Positions 9,130 to 16,453 of a DNA stretch of 33,052 bases are shown piece by piece. Both the position numbers and the translations under genes were made by a program. The DNA is taken from assembly GCA_021781835.1 (NCBI GenBank), contig JAJXWD010000031.1:1-33052 (forward strand), given 5' to 3'. This DNA is from Pseudomonadota bacterium (GTDB lineage Bacteria; Pseudomonadota; Alphaproteobacteria; Acetobacterales; Acetobacteraceae). The notes beneath the pieces were generated by a model. That model worked only from the letters and a program-made list of their open reading frames with translations, did not search any database and was not told where the DNA came from. The number at the start of each line of letters is the position of its first letter. Within the stretch, counting starts at the first letter, position 1.

Positions 9130-9834
9130 TCAGGTGCCGGCCGGAAAAGCCAGACCCGACCCCGGATCGACAAACACCAGCCGGTCCTCGACCTCTTTCA
9201 CGCCCGGCGCGTTCTCGGCCAGGCAGATCACGGCCTGGCGCTCCTCGTCGGAGAAGATGGTGCCTTCAAGGCTCACCACCTTGTCCTTCACCTCGATGCG
9301 CAGGCCCGATTTCGGCGCCCATTTGGCCCGGGCCAGCTCTTCCTTGATGTACGCGACGATCTGCTCATCGGTCACGCCGTTATGGGTCTCGATCAGCCGG
9401 CGCGCCAGCGGGCGCAGCAGGTCCGAGCGGCTGACCACGCCGACCAGCTTGCCATCCTCGACCACCGGCAGGCGCTTGATATGCTTGCGCGTCATCAGCC
9501 CGGCCACTTCCGCGAGGTCGGTCTCGGGCGAGACGAAAATCGGGCTATGGGTCATCACGCCGCTCACATGGCGGGCATGGGTGTGCACATAATCGGCCGC
9601 CACGGTCGAGGGCATGAGCATGGATTTGAGCCAGCCGGCGGGCTTGCCGTCGGTGCCGATCTCGGCGCGGCGGAGCAGGTCGCCCTCGGTCACCACCCCC
9701 ACCAGCGTGCCGTGCTCATCGATCACCGGCAGGCCGCTGACATGGTTGGCGAGCATGATGCGCGCGGCATCGGCCACGGTGGTCGCCGGCATCACCGAAA
9801 TGGCGCTGCGGTTCATCACCTCTGAAACTTTCAT
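9130..9834 (-). CDS. CBS-pair and BON domain protein
   Basis: 234 residues, cytoplasmic, no signal peptide. CBS1 is at about 1-57 (VSEVMNRSAISVMPATTVADAARIML, then SGLPVIDEHGTLVGVVTEGDLLRR). CBS2 is at about 88-147 (VSGVMTHSPIFVSPETDLAEVAGLM, then KRLPVVEDGKLVGVVSRSDLLRPL). A BON domain follows at about 150-225 (LRIEVKDKVVSLEGTIFSDEERQAV). CBS pairs bind adenosine nucleotides; BON domains are usually membrane- or ligand-associated. Proteins of this architecture are common in alphaproteobacteria and often stress- or oxygen-related, but no reaction is established. The neighbour upstream on the same strand is the FNR regulator, 179 bases away. Confidence 0.88.
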   Translation of the reverse strand: MKVSEVMNRSAISVMPATTVADAARIMLANHVSGLPVIDEHGTLVGVVTEGDLLRRAEIGTDGKPAGWLKSMLMPSTVAADYVHTHARHVSGVMTHSPIFVSPETDLAEVAGLMTRKHIKRLPVVEDGKLVGVVSRSDLLRPLARRLIETHNGVTDEQIVAYIKEELARAKWAPKSGLRIEVKDKVVSLEGTIFSDEERQAVICLAENAPGVKEVEDRLVFVDPGSGLAFPAGT

Positions 9835-9919
9835 AATATCCTCCGCGATAGGCTGGCTTATTCCCCTTTCTGGCGCGAATCGCGCCGCGCCTCCATGACG
9901 CAGGTCAAACCGCCCTTAA

Positions 9920-10011
9920 GGCAAACGCGCTCACGCGCGAATGGCAAACGCGCGCCCGCGCGAGTGGCAAACGCGCATCCGCGCTCTTGGCAGACGCGCG
10001 CCCGCGCGAAG
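9920..10011. repeat. 23-bp minisatellite, four units
   Basis: Four consecutive 23-base units start at 9920, 9943, 9966 and 9989. Each begins GGCAAACGCGC (GGCAGACGCGC in the last). Units 1, 2 and 4 contain a CGCGC/GCGCG palindrome; unit 3 is degraded. The array ends two bases before the stop codon of the FNR gene and lies between it and the CBS-BON gene. Confidence 0.95.
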
Positions 10012-10013
10012 GC

Positions 10014-10796
10014 TCAGACCGCGGCTTCCGCGATATCGGAGAGCGCCTGCGGGCGCAGCAGCACCACCTCGTGGATATTGGGAATCTCGATCAGCCCCTC
10101 GCGCTTGAGGGTGGAGAGCGAGCGCGACACGGTCTCGATGGTCAGGCCCAGATAATCGGCCAGATCGGTGCGCGAGAGCGGCAGGGTGAGCGAGGAATGG
10201 GGCTTGGGCAACGCGCCCGAGGAGCAGACATCCTGGCGCTCGGCCCAGGAGAGCAAAAAGCTGGCGATGCGCTCGATGGCGGTCTTGCGGCCCAAAAGCA
10301 GCATTTGCTGCTGGCCCAGCACCAGCTCATGCATGGCGACATCGAGCAGCTTGCGCTCGAGAATCGGGTATTCGGCGAACATCGAGAGCAGGGCGGCGCG
10401 CGAGAAGCGGCACAGCCGCACGGGCTCCATGCTCTCGGCCGAAAACACGTTTTTCTCGGTGGCGGCGAGGCCCAGAAAATGCCCTGGGCCGGCAAAGCCG
10501 GTAATCTGGCGCCGGCCGTCGGGCAGAGACTTGAACAGCCGCACATTGCCCGAATTGACGTTATAAAAATAAGCCGCCGCCTCGCCTTCCTCGATGAACA
10601 CGGTGCCGGCGGGCAAGGTCTGGCGCTGGGCGGCGCGGAACAGAAACCCGACCTCTTCATCCGAAAGAGCCTCGCACAGCCCATGGTGGCGCGCGGCGCA
10701 ATCGTCGCAGGCGGAGGTCGCGGTGCGATTGGCCAGGTTGATGGCCACCGGGCGGCGGAAATCCGTAATCTTGTTGAGCGACGTCATGGACTGCAT
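10014..10796 (-). CDS. FNR-family oxygen-sensing transcriptional regulator
   Basis: 260 residues. The N-terminus has Cys30, Cys33 and Cys41 (CDDCAARHHGLC, C-x2-C-x7-C) and a fourth Cys at 129 (RLCRFSR). This is the set that holds an oxygen-labile [4Fe-4S] cluster in FnrN/FnrL proteins. A cyclic-nucleotide-binding-like beta roll (about 45-150), a long dimer helix and a C-terminal helix-turn-helix (SRTDLADYLGLTIETVSRSL) follow. It would dimerise and bind FNR boxes when oxygen is low. A perfect FNR box lies just upstream of its own start, pointing to autoregulation. ATG at 10796 is chosen; ATG at 10787 is possible, and neither has a good ribosome-binding site. Confidence 0.92.
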   Translation of the reverse strand: MQSMTSLNKITDFRRPVAINLANRTATSACDDCAARHHGLCEALSDEEVGFLFRAAQRQTLPAGTVFIEEGEAAAYFYNVNSGNVRLFKSLPDGRRQITGFAGPGHFLGLAATEKNVFSAESMEPVRLCRFSRAALLSMFAEYPILERKLLDVAMHELVLGQQQMLLLGRKTAIERIASFLLSWAERQDVCSSGALPKPHSSLTLPLSRTDLADYLGLTIETVSRSLSTLKREGLIEIPNIHEVVLLRPQALSDIAEAAV

Positions 10797-10805
10797 TTAA
10801 CAAAG

Positions 10806-11750
10806 CTAAGGGGATTGATCCAGATCAATCATCTGGTTTACGCGCGGTTTCCTTCTGCCCTGGGCCGGACACACCCAAAATACCATGGCCGCCGCCGCCC
10901 CCAGCACGGGCAGGGCCAGCACGCTGCCCTCGGGGCCGGTGAGCCCGCCCGTCAGCCAGACCGGACCAAATGCGCTGAAATGCCACAGCGCGCCCGCGCA
11001 AAGCTGGCCGCTATCGGGGGTGCCGAAGAGAAAATTCTCGCCCCAGTCCCAGGCGGCATGAAACCCAATGGCCCACCACAACGCCCCCGTGCGCCAGCGC
11101 GAAACCACCAGCAGCAGCCCCGCCGCGAGCAGCATGGCAAAGCCGATGCGGCTCTCGCCCCGGTTGAGCCCATGGGCGAGCGCGAACAGCAGAGCGGTGA
11201 TCAAGGCCGCCGGCCACGCCCCCAGCCCGCGGCCCAGCACCCCCAGCAGATAACCGCGAAAGCACAGCTCCTCGGCCAAACCTGTCAGCGCGCAGGCCAG
11301 CCCCCACATCAGCGCATAGCCCAGCGCGCTGGGCGGCGCGAGCCCGCCATAGGTAAACCGCCCCTCGCCCAGCGCCACCAGCCCCAGCAGCAACGCGCCC
11401 AGCGCCACCAGCGCGCTCAGCCCGCCCCAGGCCAGATGCCGCGCCCGCCGCCCGCCCGCCAGCCCGAACGCCAGCGGCGAGACGCCCTCCAGCCGGGCCA
11501 TGAGCAGCGTCGCCCCCACCACGGGCACAAGCAGCATCAGCTCATTGGCCACCACAAATCCCGGCCCCACCTGCCCCGCCGCCAGGCTGGCGCGCAGCCA
11601 CGGCCCGGCCAGGCGGGCCAGCTCCAGCGCCACGCCAAACAAAAAAGCCAGCAAGGCCCCGCCAAACAGCAGGGCCCGCCAGCCTGAACGCACACCGCCC
11701 GCGCCGCGCCATATCGTAGGCGGCGCGGCCGGACGATTGAGCCAGCTCAC
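10806..11750 (-). CDS. CPBP-family intramembrane metalloprotease
   Basis: 314 residues, hydrophobic with about eight membrane segments. All three motifs of the CPBP (Abi/CAAX protease-like, Rce1-related) family are visible: Glu160-Glu161-x3-Arg165 (EELCFRGYLLG), FALAH ending at His193, and HAAWD near residue 225. These bind the metal and do the proteolysis; the natural substrate is unknown. Its ATG overlaps the MFS transporter stop by four bases, so they are coupled. Its last codons contain the FNR box of the next gene. Confidence 0.85.
   Translation of the reverse strand: MSWLNRPAAPPTIWRGAGGVRSGWRALLFGGALLAFLFGVALELARLAGPWLRASLAAGQVGPGFVVANELMLLVPVVGATLLMARLEGVSPLAFGLAGGRRARHLAWGGLSALVALGALLLGLVALGEGRFTYGGLAPPSALGYALMWGLACALTGLAEELCFRGYLLGVLGRGLGAWPAALITALLFALAHGLNRGESRIGFAMLLAAGLLLVVSRWRTGALWWAIGFHAAWDWGENFLFGTPDSGQLCAGALWHFSAFGPVWLTGGLTGPEGSVLALPVLGAAAAMVFWVCPAQGRRKPRVNQMIDLDQSP
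10815..10828 (-). promoter_or_regulatory. FNR box upstream of the FNR-type gene
   Basis: TTGATCCAGATCAA matches the FNR consensus TTGAT-N4-ATCAA at every fixed position and is a perfect palindrome at those positions. Its centre is 25 bases upstream of the ATG at 10796. That is too close for class II activation (-41.5) of a promoter serving this start, so repression or autoregulation is more likely. It is formed by codons near the end of the CPBP gene (MIDLDQSP). Confidence 0.8.
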
Positions 11751-12970
11751 CCTTCGGTCATGTGCGTCATGGAGACGTTGCGCGCCTCGGGCCCGAAAAT
11801 CATGAGCAGCATCAGCACCACCGCCACCACGCCGGCCACCAGCATGAGGGCGAAACCGTAATCACCGCCATAACTGGCCGCGATGGCGGCCTGCATGGGC
11901 GCGTTGATCGAGGCGACGAAATTGCCCAGCTGATAGACGAAGCCCGGGAAAGTGCCGCGGATCTCGGACGGCGACAGCTCGTTGAGATGCGCGGGCACCA
12001 CGCCCCACGCGCCCTGCACCGCCACCTGCATCACAAAGGCCGAAATGGCGATGGTGGCGAAATCCGTGCCATGCGACCAGGGCCAGAGCGCCACCAGCGA
12101 GAGCAGGCAGGCGCCGATAATGGCGCGCCGACGGCCGATCTTCTGGCTGAGATAGCCAAACAGCAGCCCGCCCAAAATGGCGCCGATGTTGAAGATGATG
12201 CCGGTATTGGCGATCTCGGCATGGGTGAAGTGCAGTTGCTTGCCCAGGAACGCCTTCTGGTAAATATCCTGCGTGCCGTGGGAGAAGAAGTTGAAGGCCG
12301 CCATCATCAGCACGCCGTAAACGACGAGCTTGGCGTTTTTGGCCAGCACCTGGCCGACCGAGACTTTCGGCCCCGCCTTCATCTTGGCGAAAGCCGGGCT
12401 TTCCTGCACCGAATGGTTGATGAAGAACACCAAAACGGCCGGGGCGGCGCCGACAAAGAACATGCCGCGCCAGCCCAGCGCCTTGTCGCCAAAGTCAAAC
12501 AGCAGCGTGGCGAGCAGGAAGCCGGACGGATAGCCCGCCTGCAACAGCCCCGAGACCCAGCCGCGCCAGCGATCGGGAATGGTCTCCATGACCAGCGAGG
12601 AGCCAATGCCCCACTCGCCGCCCATGGCCACGCCAAACAGCGTGCGGATGATCAGGAACGAGGTGAAGGACCAGGCGAAGCCGGTGGCCGCCTCGAACAG
12701 CGAATAAAGCAGCACGACCAGCATCAAGATCGGCTTGCGGCCATAAAGATCGGCCAGCCGCCCGAAGATGAACGCGCCCACGGCGCGGGTGGCCAGCGTG
12801 AGCGTGATGGCGAAGGTGATGGAGGTGATCGAGACGCCAAAGGTCTTGGCGACCTCGTCGAAGGTCAGGATGAGGATGAAGAAGTCGAACGCATCCAACG
12901 CCCACCCCAGATAGGCCGCGATGACGGCATTTCGGGCGCGCGAAAAATTCTCGGCGGCGGCAATGGCCAT
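11747..12970 (-). CDS. MFS transporter, metabolite:H+ symporter type
   Basis: 407 residues, twelve predicted membrane helices. Family marks are GRLADLYGRKPILM between helices 2 and 3, GMGGEW-type GVAMGGEWGIGSSLVMETIPDRWRG, and FGYLSQKIGRRRAI in the second half. This resembles the sialate/aromatic-acid/dicarboxylate symporter branch, importing an organic acid with protons; the substrate cannot be told. ATG at 12970 has AGGGGGA five bases upstream. The frame stays open 36 codons further up, but that stretch is basic and unlike a transporter. It is coupled to the CPBP protease gene. Confidence 0.88.
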   Translation of the reverse strand: MAIAAAENFSRARNAVIAAYLGWALDAFDFFILILTFDEVAKTFGVSITSITFAITLTLATRAVGAFIFGRLADLYGRKPILMLVVLLYSLFEAATGFAWSFTSFLIIRTLFGVAMGGEWGIGSSLVMETIPDRWRGWVSGLLQAGYPSGFLLATLLFDFGDKALGWRGMFFVGAAPAVLVFFINHSVQESPAFAKMKAGPKVSVGQVLAKNAKLVVYGVLMMAAFNFFSHGTQDIYQKAFLGKQLHFTHAEIANTGIIFNIGAILGGLLFGYLSQKIGRRRAIIGACLLSLVALWPWSHGTDFATIAISAFVMQVAVQGAWGVVPAHLNELSPSEIRGTFPGFVYQLGNFVASINAPMQAAIAASYGGDYGFALMLVAGVVAVVLMLLMIFGPEARNVSMTHMTEG

Positions 12971-13124
12971 ATGTTCCCCCTGTCTTGATGACCGCCCCGT
13001 GCTGCGGCGGCCTGTGCCGTCTTCATGAAACATGGCGGTGATTTTAACAAGCGCCAAACGCCGCCGCCCCGCTCGCATGCGGGGTCAAACGAGGGGATGT
13101 AAGCGTATGAGGGAAGGGTAAATT

Positions 13125-13202
13125 TGGTCGGAGTGAGAGGATTCGAACCTCCGGCCCCTGCGTTCCGAACACAGTACTCTAACCAGGCTGAGCTACACTC
13201 CG
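13125..13202 (-). tRNA. tRNA-Pro (anticodon CGG)
   Basis: 78 bases including encoded CCA. The acceptor CGGAGTG/CACTCCG has the C1-G72 pair typical of bacterial tRNA-Pro. The anticodon stem CTGTG/CGCAG encloses loop TTCGGAA, giving CGG. The T arm is GGAGG/CCTCT-type with TTCGAAT. It decodes CCG proline codons. Confidence 0.97.
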
Positions 13203-13212
13203 ATGCGGCCAG

Positions 13213-13241
13213 CCTATAGCGAAGCGGATGGGCCAGCGCAA
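13213..13241 (-). promoter_or_regulatory. Likely sigma-70 promoter of tRNA-Pro
   Basis: On the minus strand TTGCGC (13236-13241), 17 bases, then TATAGG (13213-13218). Both hexamers match consensus at four of six positions, with ideal spacing and the right distance to the tRNA 5' end at 13202. Confidence 0.55.
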
Positions 13242-13367
13242 GCCACGCGGCGCATTTTCATGCCGCCCCCTGGGCAGGCTCGGCGTCTGTGGCGGTTTTG
13301 TCGCACCATTGTATTAAAAATCAATAACTCCTGGCCAAAGTTGAAAGTCGCGTGTTAGAACCTTCCC

Positions 13368-14183
13368 ATGTGCGAGACTTGTAACTGGACCAGGCGTTCC
13401 TTCCTGCGACTCGCGCTTGGCGCGGCGGGTGCCGCCGCGCTGGCATCCCGGCCGGCTTTCGCCACCACGGCCGAGCTGCCCCCCGCCGAACGGCCGCTGA
13501 TCATGCTCGACCCCGGCCATGGCGGGCATGACCCCGGCGCCATCGCCCCCGATGGGCTATTTGAGAAACACATCACCCTGGAAGCGGGGCTGGAGCTGCG
13601 CCGCGTGCTGCTGGCCACCAAACGCTACCGCGTGGCCATGACCCGCACGCGCGACGTGTTCATATCCTTGCAGGGCCGGGTGAACGACGCGGTGAACCAG
13701 AACGCCAACCTGTTCATCTCTCTCCATTGCGACCATCTGCCGATCGACAATCTGCGCGGGGCGAGCGTGTTCACCCTCTCCAACACCGCCTCCGACGCCC
13801 TCTCCGCCGACCTCGCCCGCGACGAAAACAGCGCCGACACCTCCGCCCCCACGGTCACCGGCGTGTCACCCAAAGTGGCCGATATTCTGGCCAGCCTGGA
13901 AACGCGGGCCACCAACCTCAACTCCATCAGCCTCGCCCATGACATCAAGCACGCCTTCACGGGCGCGGTGCCCATGCTGCCCGACCCCAATCGCTCGGCC
14001 AATTTCGCCGTGCTGCGCGATGCCTCAACCCCCTCCACCCTGGTTGAAATGGGCTGCCTGACCAACAAGCTCGACGAGCAACGCCTGCGCGACCCCAAAC
14101 AGCGCCGGCTGATCGCCGAGCGCCTGGCCCAGGCGATCGATGTTTATTTCGCCCATTATGCCCAGCAGCGCATGGCCGGCTAA
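13368..14183 (+). CDS. amiC: N-acetylmuramoyl-L-alanine amidase (Amidase_3), Tat-exported
   Basis: Periplasmic zinc enzyme that removes peptide stems from peptidoglycan, usually for daughter-cell separation. 271 residues. The N-terminus TRRSFLRLALGAAGAAALASRPAFA is a twin-arginine signal with cleavage near residue 32. Zinc ligands: His51 (LDPGHGG), Glu72 (ITLEAG), His120 (SLHCD); catalytic Glu227 (LVEMGCLTN). There is no AMIN domain, so it is shorter than E. coli AmiC. Related amidases often sit beside mrcA; here it is nearby but on the opposite strand. Confidence 0.93.
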   Translation: MCETCNWTRRSFLRLALGAAGAAALASRPAFATTAELPPAERPLIMLDPGHGGHDPGAIAPDGLFEKHITLEAGLELRRVLLATKRYRVAMTRTRDVFISLQGRVNDAVNQNANLFISLHCDHLPIDNLRGASVFTLSNTASDALSADLARDENSADTSAPTVTGVSPKVADILASLETRATNLNSISLAHDIKHAFTGAVPMLPDPNRSANFAVLRDASTPSTLVEMGCLTNKLDEQRLRDPKQRRLIAERLAQAIDVYFAHYAQQRMAG

Positions 14184-14189
14184 GCAACT

Positions 14190-14313
14190 GAAATTGATCG
14201 CCAGCCCCTAGATCAATATTGGTTTGGATTGAGTCGACAGACGCAAGTTAAACCAATGAAATTGATCGTTAAAATATAACTAGAGCGGGTGCGTCATAAC
14301 GCATCCCGCTCTA
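14190..14313 (+). repeat. Dispersed intergenic repeat A, copy 1
   Basis: A 61-bp core at 14208-14268 matches 22087-22147 with five differences (about 92 percent). Its ends are inverted copies of each other (GATCAATATTGGTTT against AAACCAATGAAATTGATC). Twelve bases on, the hairpin TAGAGCGGGTGCGT/ACGCATCCCGCTCTA (14281-14313) is also shared with copy 2. A fragment GAAATTGATCGCCAG at 14190-14204 repeats the end of copy 2. The hairpin contains the stop codon of the next minus-strand gene (TAG at 14313-14311). Confidence 0.9.
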
Positions 14314-15009
14314 GCCTCGCAGCGCCCTGACGGTAAGCAGGGCGCCCGCCAGCACCAGGGCGATAAGCACGGGCAAGGCCGCCTCGCCGCCCGGCACCGC
14401 CAGCCCCAGGCCGCTCGCCCCCCAAAACAGCCCGAACGCGACCAGCAACACACTGGCGCCGAATTTGAGCTTGTTTTCGGGAATATGGGCGAGCGGGCGA
14501 TGGACCAGCACCCCCGCCAGCATGACCAGCAACAAGGCGATGAGCGCCCCCGCGATGGCGGAGGGCAGCAAGACGGGTGCCCCGGCGCCGATGGCCAGCA
14601 CGATGAACACCACCTCTATGCCCTCGGTGAGGGTGATGTTGAACGCCGTGCCAAAGGCCGCGGCCGAGGGGCTTTGCAGCAGCTTCAGCTCGCGCTCATA
14701 GGCCGCCGCCTCGTCGCGCGGCTTCATCCGGCCGGCCTCGCGCAGGATGGATTTTTTCAGCCAGCGCAGGCCGAGCGTGAGCAGCAGCGCGGCGGTGAGC
14801 AGATGAATGACCCGCAAATTGACCCGCGCCAGCAGCGGGCCGATGAGCGCGACACTGCCGCCAAGCAGGGTCAGCGCCGCTCCCGCCCCCGAGAGCGCCG
14901 GGCGCCACCCGCGCGCGACACCGACCGCCAGCACAATGGTCAGGGCTTCGATGAATTCGACGCTCGAGGCGAAAAACGCGGCAAGCAGGGCGGGTATGTG
15001 CGCGAGCAT
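14311..15009 (-). CDS. Polytopic membrane protein with duplicated ExxE motif (COG4280-like)
   Basis: 232 residues, about six to seven membrane helices with a charged loop at about 84-112. Two helices carry the same acidic motif: Glu18-F-I-Glu21 (SSVEFIEALTIVLAVG) and Glu129-G-I-Glu132 (LTEGIEVVFIVLAIG). Paired acidic motifs in two halves are typical of small cation transporters such as FTR1 (REGLE) and UPF0016, so metal-ion transport is a reasonable guess, not a demonstrated function. No partner genes are adjacent. Its stop codon TAG is inside the hairpin of repeat A. Confidence 0.7.
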   Translation of the reverse strand: MLAHIPALLAAFFASSVEFIEALTIVLAVGVARGWRPALSGAGAALTLLGGSVALIGPLLARVNLRVIHLLTAALLLTLGLRWLKKSILREAGRMKPRDEAAAYERELKLLQSPSAAAFGTAFNITLTEGIEVVFIVLAIGAGAPVLLPSAIAGALIALLLVMLAGVLVHRPLAHIPENKLKFGASVLLVAFGLFWGASGLGLAVPGGEAALPVLIALVLAGALLTVRALRG

Positions 15010-15126
15010 GGCCCGAGCCTAGCCCCCGGCGCCGCGCCATGAAAGCCAGGCGGGGCGGTGTCTGGCTGGAAAAAGACGTCCCCCTTTTTTGGAAACAAGG
15101 AGACACCAAAAAACGTTTGGACCTCT

Positions 15127-15179
15127 TATACCCTCCCGCCAGATGTTTGACCCTTCGGGTCAGGTGGCGGGATGGTATA
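15127..15179. repeat. Nested palindrome upstream of the ExxE membrane protein
   Basis: Outer arms TATACCCTCCCGCC (15127-15140) and GGCGGGATGGTATA (15166-15179) pair with one mismatch. Inside them TGACCC/GGGTCA (15148-15153, 15157-15162) forms a second stem with a three-base loop. It could fold as a long hairpin in either transcript. There is no adjacent T-run of terminator type. Confidence 0.85.
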
Positions 15180-15182
15180 ACT

Positions 15183-15265
15183 CTTTGAGGTCGCGCGTGG
15201 CCGCCCCACCAGCCCCACGCGCAACTTTGAGTTCGCGCATGGCCGCTCCACCACCCCCGCGCGCA
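15183..15265. repeat. 42-bp tandem duplication downstream of prfB
   Basis: Two units, 15183-15224 and 15225-15265, both beginning CTTTGAG and about 84 percent identical. Unit 1 also has an internal stem GCGCGTGG/CCACGCGC. Together with the palindromes on either side it fills the gap between prfB and the ExxE membrane protein gene with repeat sequence. Confidence 0.8.
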
Positions 15266-15295
15266 TACCAGTCAGCCTCAGGGCTGAGTGGTATT
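15264..15295. repeat. Dispersed palindromic repeat B, copy 1 (3' end of prfB)
   Basis: CATACCAGTCAGCC (15264-15277), loop TCAG, GGCTGAGTGGTATT (15282-15295). The palindrome recurs at 22265-22300 with the same loop. It runs into the prfB stop codon TAA (15296-15294) and may act as terminator or mRNA-stabilising hairpin. Confidence 0.85.
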
Positions 15296-16425
15296 ACTCG
15301 GCCATCGCCGAGGCTTCGGAGCGCGTGGCGCCGACGCGCGCCGCCAGCGAGGCGGCCAGGAACGGGTCGATCGCGCCATCGAGCACGGCGCTGGGGTTGC
15401 CGCTCTCATGGCCGGTGCGCAGGTCTTTCACCAGCTGGTAAGGCGCCAGAACGTATGAGCGTATCTGGTGGCCCCAGCCAATATCGGTCTTGGCGGCTTC
15501 GGTCGCGGCCGAGGCGGCTTCGCGCTTTTGCAGCTCCATCTCATACATGCGGGCCTTCAGCATGTTCATGGCCGTTGCGCGGTTGCGATGCTGGGAGCGG
15601 TCGGTCTGGCAGGCGACGATGATGCCGGTGGGGACGTGGGTGATGCGGATGGCCGACTCGGTTTTATTGACGTGCTGGCCGCCCGCGCCCGAGGCGCGGA
15701 ACGTATCCACCTTCAGATCGGCCGGGTTGATCTCGATTTCGATCGTGTCATCGACCACCGGATAAACCCAGACGGAGGAGAAGCTGGTATGGCGGCGGGC
15801 CGCCGAATCGAAGGGCGAGATGCGCACCAGCCGGTGCACGCCCGATTCGGTTTTCAGCCAGCCATAGGCGTTGGGGCCGGAAATTTGCAGCGACACCGAT
15901 TTGATGCCGGCCTGCTCGCCCTCGGACTCGTCGAGCACCTCGACCTTGAAGCCCTTGCTCTCCGCCCAGCGCGTGTACATGCGGTAGAGCATCTGCGCCC
16001 AGTCCTGGGCCTCGGTGCCGCCCGACCCGGCGTTGATTTCAACGAAGGCGTCGCGTCCATCGGCCTCGCCCGAGAGCAAGGACTCGATTTCCTTTTGCTT
16101 GGCGGTCTCGGCCAGCCGCTCGAGCGCCTTGATGCCATCGGCGATCATGCTCTCATCGGCCTCGGCCTCGGCCATCTCGATCAGCTCGAGCGTGTCCTTG
16201 GTTTCACCCTCGATCGCCTGCACGCCCTCGACCATGGAGGCGATGCGGTTGCGCTCGCGCATCACGGTCTGGGCGGCGTCGGCGTCGTTCCAGAGGTTGG
16301 GGTCCTCGGCGCGGTGGTTCAGCTCGGCGAGCTTGATGACAGCGGCATCCCAGTCAAAGATGCCTCCTCAGCAAGGCGACCGAGCGGCCGATTTGCTCAT
16401 TCAGTTGGTCGGATTCAGCAGACAT
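15294..16425 (-). CDS. prfB: Peptide chain release factor 2, with programmed +1 frameshift
   Basis: RF2 reads UGA and UAA stop codons and releases the finished protein. The gene is in two frames. ATG at 16425 opens 23 codons ending CAT CTT, then an in-frame TGA (16356-16354). Skipping the T at 16356 continues in the +1 frame (GAC TGG GAT) to TAA at 15294. The product is 376 residues, close to E. coli RF2. The frameshift signal is complete: AGGAGG three bases before CTT-TGA-C. The SPF tripeptide (RISPFDSA) and the catalytic GGQ ([13 protein letters not shown]) are present. When RF2 is scarce, the ribosome pauses at UGA and shifts, making more RF2. It lies 28 bases after mrcA. Confidence 0.97.
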
Positions 16426-16453
16426 TGGGGCGTACTACTCCAAAAAGGCCAGC

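Noticed and set aside
8736-9347. Plus-strand open frames between acnA and the CBS-BON gene
   Set aside because: Pro/Arg/Ala-rich translations that run into the antisense of the CBS-BON gene, with no ribosome-binding site or motif.
12971-13078. 36-codon N-terminal extension of the MFS transporter
   Set aside because: It is basic and non-membrane in character, and AGGGGGA sits correctly before the ATG at 12970.
14190-14268. FNR-box half sites (TTGATC, GATCAA) after amiC
   Set aside because: The half sites are not spaced as TTGAT-N4-ATCAA and belong to the inverted ends of dispersed repeat A at the 3' side of genes.
16266-16425. prfB as a pseudogene because of the internal TGA
   Set aside because: The TGA is in the exact RF2 autoregulatory context (AGGAGG, CTT TGA C) and the +1 frame continues with conserved RF2 sequence.
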